A stretch of DNA of 8,872 nucleotides, from assembly GCA_002427745.1 (NCBI GenBank), contig DIYF01000154.1, positions 1 to 8,872 on the forward strand. Direction: 5' to 3'. This DNA is from Roseivirga sp. UBA6061. GTDB taxonomy: Bacteria; Bacteroidota; Bacteroidia; Cytophagales; Cyclobacteriaceae. This document shows, one piece after another, positions 1 through 6,463 of this stretch. Numbering within the stretch: position 1 is the stretch's first letter; every line of letters starts with the position of its first letter. The notes beneath the pieces are model-generated. The model worked only from the letters and a program-made list of their open reading frames with translations, ran no database searches and was not told the DNA's origin. A program made the position numbers and the translations under genes.

Positions 1-1973
1 AGGGCATCTACATAAGTAGACTTGAGCTTTTGATACTCTCTGAACTCCAGAATCCTGCGGGCAATGGTATGTTCGTTGGCAAGTTTCGACAGGATGTCCT
101 CACCAGTGGCATACTGACCGGTTTTAGTTTTCTTAGGTTTGTCCATCAGCTTCATCTTATCAAATAAGATCACGCCCAGTTGTTTGGGCGAGGCAATGTT
201 GAACTCCTCTCCGGCCAGCTCATAAATCTCAGTCTGAGCTTTCAGGCTTTCCTGTTGTAGCTCGCCAGACATGGCTGCCAGTGCTTCGGTGTCTATTTTT
301 ACGCCATTGTACTCTATATCCGCCAGTACATTGACCAGGGGAAGCTCCACCTCTTCAAAGAGTTTTGTTACCTCATTTTCAGTGAGAATCGGAGCGAGTT
401 TATGTTTCAGCTGCAGGGTGATGTCTGCATCTTCTCCGGCATATTCCACCACCTTGTGCACGGGTACATCCGTCATGTTGCCCTGCTTGACACCCTTTTT
501 ACCGATAAGCTCAGTAATGGAAACAGGGGTGTAATTGAGGTAGTTTTCTGAGAGCACATCCATGTTATGACGCGTATCCGGATCGATCAGATAGTGGGCA
601 ATCATGGTATCGAAAATCGGTCCTTTGACCTCCATACCATAATTCTTCAGTACCTGAATATCGTACTTGGCATTCTGGGCAATCTTCAGAATTTCGGCAC
701 TTTCAAATACCTCTCTGAACTCCTCTACAATACTAGTTGTTGCTACTTTATCGTCATGAGGAGTAGGTACATAATAGGCTTCTCCTGCCTGATAGGAAAA
801 AGACATACCCACCATATTGGCTTCGATGGGCTCTACACTATCCGTCTCTGTATCAAAACAGAATTCGCTTTGTGCCAGCAGGTATTTTACCAGTCTCTTG
901 CGAAGGGCTGGCGTATCGATCAGGTGATAACTGTGCTCCCGGGTGGTGATGTTCTGTTTTTCAACTACCTCGGGTTCATGATCTTCGGCAGCTGTGGCTG
1001 GAGATGCCGGAGCATCGCCAAAGAGCCCCATTTGCCCTGAACCTGAGGCGGCCGGTTTAGCTTTTTTGGCTGAGGCGCCAGCACCACTGCCGTCATCTCC
1101 CAGAATTCTTTTAATGGTGGTTCTGAACTCAAGCTCTTCAAAAATCTTCTTTAGTGCTTCGCGGTCTGGTCCTTTATATTCCATGGAAGCGGAATCAAAG
1201 TCGAGTGGTACCTCGATATGGATGCGGGCCAGCTCCTTGGACAGTATGCCCTGCTCTCCGAATTCTTCCACGCGCTCTTTGAGCTTACCCTTCAGTTCAT
1301 GGGCATGCTCTACCAGGTTTTCTACGGTGCTATATTGCTTGAGCAGCTTAGAGGCTGTTTTTGGTCCTACCCCCGGAATGCCCGGGATATTGTCCACTGA
1401 ATCACCCTGTAAGCCCAGCATATCCACCACCTGATCAATGCGCTCAATATCCCACTTGGCAAGTACCTCCGGTACGCCCAGAATATCTACGCCATTGCCC
1501 ATAAAGGCTGGTTTGTAGAGGTATACGTGCTCTTCTACCAGCTGGCCGTAATCCTTATCGGGTGTCATCATGAATACCTCAAAGCCCTCTTTCGAAGCTT
1601 TTTTGGCAAAGGTCCCGATGACATCATCTGCCTCATAGCCATCCAGCTCCAGTACTGGAATATTAAAGGCCCTGACAATGTCTTTGATCATAGGAATAGC
1701 AATGCGGATATCTTCAGGCTGTTCATCCCTGTTGGCTTTGTATTCAGGAAAACGCTCATGCCTGAAGGTAGGCTCCTTGGTATCAAAGGCCACCGCGATA
1801 TGTGTGGGCTTTCGCTTGTCGATGATCTCATAAAGGCTGTTGGTGAAGCCGAACTGGGCTCCGGTATTAAGGCCTTTAGAATTGATTCTGGGGTTTTTAC
1901 TGAATGCAAAATGGGCTCTGTAGATAAGGGCCATGGCATCCAGAAGGAAGAGGGTCTTTTCCGGTTTACTCAT
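1..1973 (-). CDS. polA: DNA polymerase I, N-terminal 657 residues (3' end of gene lies outside the window)
   Basis: This gene encodes the repair and Okazaki-fragment-processing polymerase of the cytoplasm. Reading from ATG at 1973, the 5'-nuclease domain spans about residues 5-290, with LLDAMALIYRA (D12), FDTKEPTFR (D64), the EADDVIG motif (114-120), TPDKD (137-141) and GDSVDNIPG (190-198). A Gly/Ala/Ser/Lys-rich linker (about 292-340) follows. The 3'-5' exonuclease domain has FDTETD (D374, E376), QNAKYD (D438) and YAGEDAD (D517) at the places of the E. coli metal-binding acids, so proofreading is predicted to be active. The polymerase domain begins near residue 530 (LFEEVELPL, ASPKQLG) and is cut off at KLKSTYVDA, so its catalytic motifs are not visible. 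The E. coli protein is 928 residues, so about 30% is missing. The start is clear because the first nuclease strand begins at residue 8. The gene has no obvious ribosome-binding site. It lies 46 bp downstream of a peptidase gene in the same direction and may be cotranscribed with it. Confidence 0.97.
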   Translation of the reverse strand, partial: MSKPEKTLFLLDAMALIYRAHFAFSKNPRINSKGLNTGAQFGFTNSLYEIIDKRKPTHIAVAFDTKEPTFRHERFPEYKANRDEQPEDIRIAIPMIKDIVRAFNIPVLELDGYEADDVIGTFAKKASKEGFEVFMMTPDKDYGQLVEEHVYLYKPAFMGNGVDILGVPEVLAKWDIERIDQVVDMLGLQGDSVDNIPGIPGVGPKTASKLLKQYSTVENLVEHAHELKGKLKERVEEFGEQGILSKELARIHIEVPLDFDSASMEYKGPDREALKKIFEELEFRTTIKRILGDDGSGAGASAKKAKPAASGSGQMGLFGDAPASPATAAEDHEPEVVEKQNITTREHSYHLIDTPALRKRLVKYLLAQSEFCFDTETDSVEPIEANMVGMSFSYQAGEAYYVPTPHDDKVATTSIVEEFREVFESAEILKIAQNAKYDIQVLKNYGMEVKGPIFDTMIAHYLIDPDTRHNMDVLSENYLNYTPVSITELIGKKGVKQGNMTDVPVHKVVEYAGEDADITLQLKHKLAPILTENEVTKLFEEVELPLVNVLADIEYNGVKIDTEALAAMSGELQQESLKAQTEIYELAGEEFNIASPKQLGVILFDKMKLMDKPKKTKTGQYATGEDILSKLANEHTIARRILEFREYQKLKSTYVDA

Positions 1974-2019
1974 TCTATAAAGGTAAGTATTCCGAAAAAT
2001 GTAGGGAAAAGAAACGAGA

Positions 2020-3546
2020 TTAATTCGAGCCTAAAGAAGTGTTCTGCTCAATGAGGTTTAAAGCGAATTCGAAAGCAGTGTCTTTTCTGTTCATCATGTC
2101 CTCATAGGTCTGAGTAACGAGGAAGTCAGGGAAAGTACCGCGACCCACACCGTTGTCTTTATTAGTATTCACAAACTCTTCGTAGATCACAGGAACCTGC
2201 ACTTTCATGCTGGTATTAGGCAACTCATAGTTCAGCAGCATGTTAGCTGTTCTGGCAATATGTGCTCCGCCAGTCTCTTCACCGATCAGTTTTACATTGT
2301 CAAGGTTGCCCAGGATTCTGGCGAGGTCTGCTGCTGCTGAATAGGTTTTACCTGAAGTCAGTACATAAACCTGACCTTCAAATTTCAGTTGAGACAAGTC
2401 CAGATCCAGTTTGAAATCTCCAGCATACCAGTCGATCTGATCAGTGGCGAACTTACCGTCTTTTGCATTGACAAAGCGCTCAGTCAGGTAGTCTTCTGCT
2501 TTTACAGCAGCATCTTCAGAGATAGAACCGTTCACTGCTCTGAGCTGATCAACATCAATATCAAGGGTTCTGGTAGAGTTCACAGAAGGGTCGCTCAGAG
2601 TTTTTCCTGATACTAACTGATATAAGATATTCAGCAATCTGCGATCTCCGCCTTCATTATTTCTGATATCGATCACCAGGTTGTCGAAGTTGAACTTCTG
2701 AGCCTCCTCATCATATCTTGACATCATTCTCTCGAGAAACCACTCAGGCTTGGCATTAAAGGTATTGAGTGTCATTACCAGGGTGCTGAGAGAATCGACA
2801 GCAGCCAGGTGCGTAAAGTGGATGTAACGCTCATGCGTTTTGTAAACAGGGCGGTAGTAGTTGTTGGTAAGCATCTGTGTTGCAGTGGTTCCCGCTACGG
2901 TAGCCTCTTTTGCAACACCACCCTGCATTTCGTAGCTCACTTTGAACTGCTCACTGGCTCCGTATCTCATCAGGAAGTAGTGACCGAATTTCTTTTCGAT
3001 GTCTCTCAGTACCTTGGTTTCGATAAAACCGTCAGTTACCGGCAGTAATGAAAGCTCCTTCAGCACGGTAGCAGCATCGATACCATTGATATCGATAAGC
3101 CTGGCCCCGTAAGGCAGGTCACCATCTTCGAAATCAATGAAAAGCTCCCCATCGATAATCGATACCGGATAAGGGAAGAAGTTAGGAGTATCAGAAATCG
3201 CTCTGAAAGAGTTGGCGCTGAAAGTCACGCTGGTATGTCCGCAGCGAATTTTCTGGTTGAGTTCGATAAGTGTGTTTGAGATCGTTTGGTAAGAAACCTG
3301 CTCAGGAAGAGCTTCGATTTTGTCAGCAATCAGCTGCTGAAATTCTTCTCTTGAAATGTAGAGGTAAGGATTGCCGTGCTGCTCGTCAATCACCTTGAAA
3401 TAGAAGTTCAAATCTGCAGTAGCTTCTTCTCTTGAAATGCCCTTATCAAGTAAGCCATTGTTGGCAGTTAACCCCAAAGAAAAACACACCATCAGGATGA
3501 ATGTGAACAGGGTTCTTAGTGCGGTATTTTTAGCTTCGGTTGACAT
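2020..3546 (-). CDS. Secreted S41-family (C-terminal processing/tricorn-like) peptidase
   Basis: This is a 508-residue predicted exported serine peptidase of MEROPS family S41. An N-terminal Sec signal (basic start, hydrophobic stretch at about 12-27, likely cleavage after GLTA at 28) has no convincing lipobox, so a soluble periplasmic or secreted protein is expected. A helical region (40-110) ends in CGHT (102-105), matching the (D/S)GHT segment that carries the histidine in tricorn-type members. The catalytic core follows, with VIDIRNNEGG (291-300), VYVLTSGKTYSAAADLA (393-409, candidate nucleophile Ser403) and GEETGG (422-427). The C-terminal GRGTFPDFLV...YEDMMNRKDTAFEFAL is typical of this family in Bacteroidota. 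I see no PDZ domain. The substrate is unknown. A catalytic set of His104, Ser403 and a glutamate is inferred from family knowledge. The ATG at 3546 is the only start that gives a sensible signal peptide. The leader carries a candidate promoter and hairpin, and polA follows 46 bp downstream. Confidence 0.9.
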   Translation of the reverse strand: MSTEAKNTALRTLFTFILMVCFSLGLTANNGLLDKGISREEATADLNFYFKVIDEQHGNPYLYISREEFQQLIADKIEALPEQVSYQTISNTLIELNQKIRCGHTSVTFSANSFRAISDTPNFFPYPVSIIDGELFIDFEDGDLPYGARLIDINGIDAATVLKELSLLPVTDGFIETKVLRDIEKKFGHYFLMRYGASEQFKVSYEMQGGVAKEATVAGTTATQMLTNNYYRPVYKTHERYIHFTHLAAVDSLSTLVMTLNTFNAKPEWFLERMMSRYDEEAQKFNFDNLVIDIRNNEGGDRRLLNILYQLVSGKTLSDPSVNSTRTLDIDVDQLRAVNGSISEDAAVKAEDYLTERFVNAKDGKFATDQIDWYAGDFKLDLDLSQLKFEGQVYVLTSGKTYSAAADLARILGNLDNVKLIGEETGGAHIARTANMLLNYELPNTSMKVQVPVIYEEFVNTNKDNGVGRGTFPDFLVTQTYEDMMNRKDTAFEFALNLIEQNTSLGSN

Positions 3547-3598
3547 ACAGTTTTCTGCGTTTTGAATCTCTAAAAGAGATTCAAATATACAGAAAAGT
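3535..3598 (-). repeat. Leader repeat, copy 1 (adjacent to the peptidase start)
   Basis: On the plus strand this reads ACATACAGTTTT, then a GCGTTTTGA segment, an inverted repeat, and CAAATATACAGAAAAGTG. The outer parts match copy 2 at 3619-3676, and the match extends left into CGGTTGACATACAG. The ATG of the peptidase (3546-3544, complement) falls inside the conserved block, which on the minus strand reads AAAACTGTATGT. The inverted-repeat sequence in the middle differs completely from copy 2. Confidence 0.6.
3561..3585 (-). promoter_or_regulatory. Perfect 10-bp inverted repeat in the peptidase leader (possible operator or hairpin)
   Basis: TTTGAATCTC (3561-3570) and GAGATTCAAA (3576-3585) are exact reverse complements around a 5-nt centre TAAAA. 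The repeat lies 14 nt upstream of the peptidase ATG and overlaps the candidate -7 box. If transcription starts inside it, it acts as a DNA operator. If transcription starts further upstream, it would form an RNA hairpin close to the ribosome-binding region. No T-run follows in the minus direction (the sequence continues ACGCAGAAAAC), so it is not a terminator. Confidence 0.6.
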
Positions 3599-3610
3599 GC
3601 ATTTCACAAA
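3582..3610 (-). promoter_or_regulatory. Candidate Bacteroidetes-type promoter for the S41 peptidase
   Basis: Read on the minus strand, TTTG (3610-3607) is followed after 17 nt by TATATTTG (3589-3582). This matches the known Bacteroidetes primary-sigma consensus of a -33 TTTG and a -7 TAnnTTTG. Initiation would fall around 3573-3578, giving a leader of roughly 30 nt before the ATG at 3546. The -7 box overlaps the left arm of the inverted repeat at 3561-3585. It is the only full match to TAnnTTTG that I found upstream of a gene in this window. There is no experimental support. Confidence 0.45.
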
Positions 3611-3676
3611 AAATTCTCTGCCGTTCACATACAGTTTTACGCGTTTTGAGGTGGCCTCCAAATACAGATAAAAGTG
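3598..3676 (-). repeat. Leader repeat, copy 2 (with left flank shared with copy 3)
   Basis: The ACATACAGTTTT block starts at 3627, 84 bp from the same block in copy 1, and continues as GCGTTTTGA, a shorter stem (GAGG TGG CCTC) and CCAAATACAGATAAAAGTG. Over the 29-nt stretch from CGGTTGACAT/CCGTTCACAT to GCGTTTTGA, 25 bases agree with copy 1. On the minus strand its ATG (3630-3628) is followed directly by TGA, so it is not a translated start. Its left flank (TGCATTTCACA at 3598) also resembles the flank of copy 3. This looks like a duplicated upstream region or a small intergenic repeat. Confidence 0.55.
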
Positions 3677-3849
3677 ACTCCTGTCGCAGACATTGCTTTA
3701 AGATCACCGAGACTTAACAGAGATATAACTTTTGTAAAACATCTGTATTAAAGTGCTGATAATCAGATTGTTGTATCGATATTTTGAAAATGAAATACTG
3801 AAGCTTTATTCAACAAAGGCCGGTGTTAAATGAGTTAAAAACGGTTCAT
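3677..3849. other. AT-rich intergenic remainder without a supported gene
   Basis: This stretch lies between the hydrolase terminator and the repeats of the peptidase leader. I see no open reading frame of credible length or composition. The only structure I noticed is the short palindrome CTGAT-A-ATCAG at 3756-3766, which is too short to interpret. No full TAnnTTTG match was found on either strand here. Confidence 0.6.
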
Positions 3850-3872
3850 AAAAAAAGCCCCAAAAAGGGGCT
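3850..3872 (-). terminator. Intrinsic terminator of the hydrolase gene, possibly bidirectional
   Basis: AGCCCC (3856-3861), loop AAAAA and GGGGCT (3867-3872) form a 6-bp G+C-rich stem. On the minus strand it is followed directly by six T residues (complement of 3850-3855), the classic Rho-independent arrangement. It sits about 70 bp past the hydrolase stop codon. On the plus strand the stem is followed by GAAAATTTTTTT, so weaker activity in the other direction is possible. Its position means the peptidase needs its own promoter, which agrees with the candidate at 3582-3610. Confidence 0.88.
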
Positions 3873-3892
3873 GAAAATTTTTTTCAAAAAAA

Positions 3893-3933
3893 TGTATTTC
3901 ACACCAAAATTTGATGCATTTACATACAGTTTT
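3893..3933 (-). repeat. Leader repeat, partial copy 3 (just past the hydrolase stop codon)
   Basis: TGTATTTCACA (3893) and ACATACAGTTTT (3922) are separated by exactly the same distance as TGCATTTCACA (3598) and ACATACAGTTTT (3627) in copy 2. Without gaps about 30 of 41 bases agree by hand alignment. No stem follows, because the hydrolase coding region begins eight bases later. On the minus strand the ATG inside the block is followed by TAA. The shared 12-mer plus identical spacing argues against chance, but the copy is degraded. Confidence 0.45.
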
Positions 3934-3940
3934 TAGTAAA

Positions 3941-4801
3941 TCACTCCATTCTTGCCTTTAGAAAAGCGAGTGTTTTGGCATAAGCATCGGCTGAAGATTT
4001 GGCATCAAAAACGGGATTACTCGGGTTTGCAAAACCATGTCCTGCCTCGTAAGAATTGGACGACAATTGCTTGCCTGCAGCCTTCATGTCTGCCTCGAAC
4101 TGAGCCACCACCTGAGGGTTGATCCAGCGCTCTTTCGATGCCCAGATTCCGAGCACATCAGTACCCAAGTTTTTGAGTTTGTTCACGTCTTTTACCGGCA
4201 TGCCATAGTACATCACACAGCCTGCCGCCTGGTCTTTAGCCAACAGAGACGCCTGCAGTGACCAGCCACCACCGAAGCACCAGCCAATGGTGTAGATTTT
4301 TGCGTCTGTACCGGCATAGGCCATGGCACCTTTGATAATGGCTTCAGCTCTTTCTGTTTTTACTCCGCGCATGTACTTGCCGGCATCCTGGGCATTGTCT
4401 GCTACCTTTCCGTCATAGATGTCGAGAGCGATTACATTTACATCATCCAGATCATTGAAGAGCTTTTCTGCTTCACTCTTGATATGTCCGTTCAGGCCGT
4501 ACCATTCATGTATTACAAAAAGGTAGTTTTTGGTTTTTGTGGCATTTTCAAAGGTGTAGCCATTGGCTTTTTGTCCGTCTGGTGTGTCAAAGGTTATAGT
4601 CTTGCCTTCCTCACTGTGGAATGCGAGTGGTTTCGGATCCTTATGTGCTTTGAGGAATTCGGCATCTTTAGAAAATTCGGCAAACTGCTCCGTAGCAGGT
4701 ACATGGCATATGGTTATTTCCTTTGAATCGGCAGGTGCTCCGCGCCAAATGCCTAGATTTAATAAAAATAATGAGAGGAGGGCTAGGGTAATTTTATTCA
4801 T
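3941..4801 (-). CDS. Exported dienelactone-hydrolase-family protein
   Basis: This is a 286-residue alpha/beta hydrolase of the dienelactone hydrolase family with a Sec signal peptide (MNK start, hydrophobic core 4-19, A-P-A cleavage site at 22-24), so it should act in the periplasm or outside the cell. An extra N-terminal segment (about 25-80) precedes the core. Family marks are IHEWYG (97-102, Glu99 matching the glutamate that controls the nucleophile), LDIYDG (126-131), GWCFGG (173-178, nucleophile Cys175) and GHGFANPSNP (His255). The expected triad aspartate, in a motif usually like (G)xxD(x)W(I/V)xP, is Glu224 here (SKERWINP). Its distance to His255 (31) equals that in Pseudomonas DLH. 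The frame could extend to a TTG at 4822, but the ATG at 4801 gives a far better signal peptide. No aromatic-degradation genes are nearby, so activity on a true dienelactone is doubtful; an ester or lactone hydrolase is the safer reading. It is divergent from the barrel protein gene. Confidence 0.9.
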   Translation of the reverse strand: MNKITLALLSLFLLNLGIWRGAPADSKEITICHVPATEQFAEFSKDAEFLKAHKDPKPLAFHSEEGKTITFDTPDGQKANGYTFENATKTKNYLFVIHEWYGLNGHIKSEAEKLFNDLDDVNVIALDIYDGKVADNAQDAGKYMRGVKTERAEAIIKGAMAYAGTDAKIYTIGWCFGGGWSLQASLLAKDQAAGCVMYYGMPVKDVNKLKNLGTDVLGIWASKERWINPQVVAQFEADMKAAGKQLSSNSYEAGHGFANPSNPVFDAKSSADAYAKTLAFLKARME

Positions 4802-4883
4802 GGCCGTTATAGTTATGTTCAATATTATTGAGACTGTTTCGTATTATTTGACAGCAGATAGGGGATAAATTTATGAACTACTG
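4802..4883. promoter_or_regulatory. Divergent intergenic region between hydrolase and barrel protein genes
   Basis: These 82 bp must contain the promoter of the leftward hydrolase and probably that of the rightward gene. I found only near matches to the Bacteroidetes -7 box: TAATATTG on the minus strand (4827-4820) and TAAATTTA on the plus strand (4866-4873). Neither has a well-spaced TTTG, so I assign no exact promoter. Confidence 0.5.
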
Positions 4884-6359
4884 ATGAGAAGAAAGGTTTT
4901 TCTGCTTACACTACTGGTACTATGCTCAGGGCTCTGTGCCCAACAATTCAATGGCTTTGTCTATTCTGATTTCTCGGGTATTCTGGGGGCCAGGGTTCAG
5001 CCGGCTTCCATTGCCGGTTCTCCTTATAAGTGGGATGTAAGTCTCGTGAATGGCAATGCTTTCATCACAAACAATATTGCCAACCTTGAGCAAAACGGAG
5101 AAACCAGCTCCATCATTCGCAACATAGACAATAAGACCAAATTTCTGCAGGCCAACCTGGGCCTTGGCGGACTTTCTGCCATGATCAGCCTGCCTAATCA
5201 CAGGGCCATTGGCTTTCAGTATCGCATCAGAGGTCATGTGAGCGGAAACGACATTTCTCCTGATTTCATTAGTCAGGTCAATCGCTTTACGGATTTTCGC
5301 TTTCTGAATTCTATGGCCGAAAATCAGCAGGGAGATCTGGCGGCATCGCTCTGGCGGGAGCTTTCCTTCACCTATGCTGCTGTGGTGTCAGACGATGGCT
5401 TTAACCGATGGAAAGTTGGGGTTACGGCCAAGCTGATTAATTCATATGGTAGCGTCTTTACCAGACTCAGAGATCTGGACTATAGCATTAATGACATAGG
5501 GTTGGGCTTATTTACCAATTTTGAAATGGACTACGGCTATTCAGCGAACCTGGATCCCTTTGAACAGTTTGACGGAAATCAGGAGCTATCCGGTTTACCC
5601 CCCAGGAACAAGGGAAGCAGGGCTCTGGATTTCGGGGTGGTGTTTGAGCGCAGGGCCAGCCGTCCATCCAGAAAAACGTCTGCCGGTACCCGGCTTGAAC
5701 CTGATGTTGACTATGAATTCCGAATCAGTGCTTCCATTACAGATTTAGGTACTATGGAGTTTGCCCAGGGGGAGGCTTCCACAACCATAACCGGCCTGCA
5801 GCCGGGGTTAGGGCAGGATATTAACTTTGATAACCTGCTTTCCGGAGTTTCCAGTTTCAGGGAGCTGACAGATAGTGTTTCGACTTTTGCCACGACCGAT
5901 GGCATCAATGGAAGATACAAAATCACCCTGCCGACAGCTTTGAATCTGAACTACGATTACGACTTTGGCAATGACTGGTATGTAAATGCCAATGCTCTGG
6001 TGGATATAACCAGTCTGATTCCGGCTGACTATCGTTTGAACTATCTTCACAATGTGACCATCACACCACGCTGGGAGCAAAGCCGAAGGGCCGTATATGC
6101 ACCGATTTATGTCAATCAGCTGGGAGATGTACATCTGGGAGCGGCCGCCAGGCTGGGTATACTGACTTTGGGAACACATAACCTTGGATCACTCTTTGCC
6201 AGTAAGAGAGAATCGTTTGGGTTCTTCTTCAGTCTCAACCTCAATCAACTGGTGGCTAATTCTAAAAAGCCCTACTGTTTTGGTACCACACGGGGGTCAG
6301 GAGTGACGAGAACCAAAAGAACTCCCCTCTACAAACGGAAGAAATTTCTCTTTTTCTAG
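4884..6359 (+). CDS. DUF5723-like outer-membrane beta-barrel protein of unknown function
   Basis: This is a 491-residue exported protein. The signal peptide (MRRK, hydrophobic 5-18, probable cleavage near LCA/Q at 19-20) is followed by FNGFVYSDFSGILGARVQPASIAGSPYKWDV-like sequence, which resembles the start of DUF5723 proteins, a Bacteroidota family predicted to sit in the outer membrane. The rest alternates polar and hydrophobic/aromatic residues as in beta strands (for example 86-116, 159-186, 345-376 and 391-455), with glycine- and asparagine-rich turns and no hydrophobic helices. The C-terminal section PRWEQSRRAVYAPIYVNQLGDVHLGAAARLG is also typical. The tail (459-491) is odd: it is strongly basic, contains a Cys, and ends KRKKFLFF after the last convincing strand. 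The family's function is unknown. The ATG at 4884 overlaps the stop of a three-codon upstream frame (TGATG). The permease gene follows in the same direction after about 100 bp without an evident terminator. Confidence 0.78.
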   Translation: MRRKVFLLTLLVLCSGLCAQQFNGFVYSDFSGILGARVQPASIAGSPYKWDVSLVNGNAFITNNIANLEQNGETSSIIRNIDNKTKFLQANLGLGGLSAMISLPNHRAIGFQYRIRGHVSGNDISPDFISQVNRFTDFRFLNSMAENQQGDLAASLWRELSFTYAAVVSDDGFNRWKVGVTAKLINSYGSVFTRLRDLDYSINDIGLGLFTNFEMDYGYSANLDPFEQFDGNQELSGLPPRNKGSRALDFGVVFERRASRPSRKTSAGTRLEPDVDYEFRISASITDLGTMEFAQGEASTTITGLQPGLGQDINFDNLLSGVSSFRELTDSVSTFATTDGINGRYKITLPTALNLNYDYDFGNDWYVNANALVDITSLIPADYRLNYLHNVTITPRWEQSRRAVYAPIYVNQLGDVHLGAAARLGILTLGTHNLGSLFASKRESFGFFFSLNLNQLVANSKKPYCFGTTRGSGVTRTKRTPLYKRKKFLFF

Positions 6360-6463
6360 AGACACTCCCTTACACTTCAGAGCAACTCTGCTACCATTTT
6401 CTGGTCAATTGAGTAATGACAGGCCTCAAGGCTCGTCTTTGAGTCAACTCAATGCTATCAACT
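6360..6463 (+). other. Short intergenic gap before the permease, with a 14-bp palindrome
   Basis: I see no terminator and no TAnnTTTG match, so readthrough from the barrel protein gene is plausible. TTGAGT-CA-ACTCAA (6439-6452) is a 6-bp inverted repeat ending 11 nt before the preferred ATG at 6464. It is the only structured item here. Confidence 0.45.

Noticed and set aside
271..2054. Several plus-strand reading frames of up to 175 codons across the polA region
   Set aside because: They are antisense to a well-conserved polA reading frame, have no recognisable domains, and start at arbitrary positions within it.
3543..3933. CRISPR array, given the repeated 12-base block
   Set aside because: There are only three copies, with unequal spacing and different flanking homology, and no cas genes nearby.
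4802..4822. Extension of the hydrolase to an upstream TTG start
   Set aside because: It adds seven residues ahead of an ideal MNK signal-peptide start, uses a rarer start codon and has no supporting ribosome-binding signal.
4847..4873. TTGACA and ATAAAT as an E. coli-type promoter for the barrel protein, or TTTG with TAAATTTA as a Bacteroidetes type
   Set aside because: The first pair is only 11 nt apart. The second has a 15-nt spacer and a mismatch in the -7 box. Neither is convincing.
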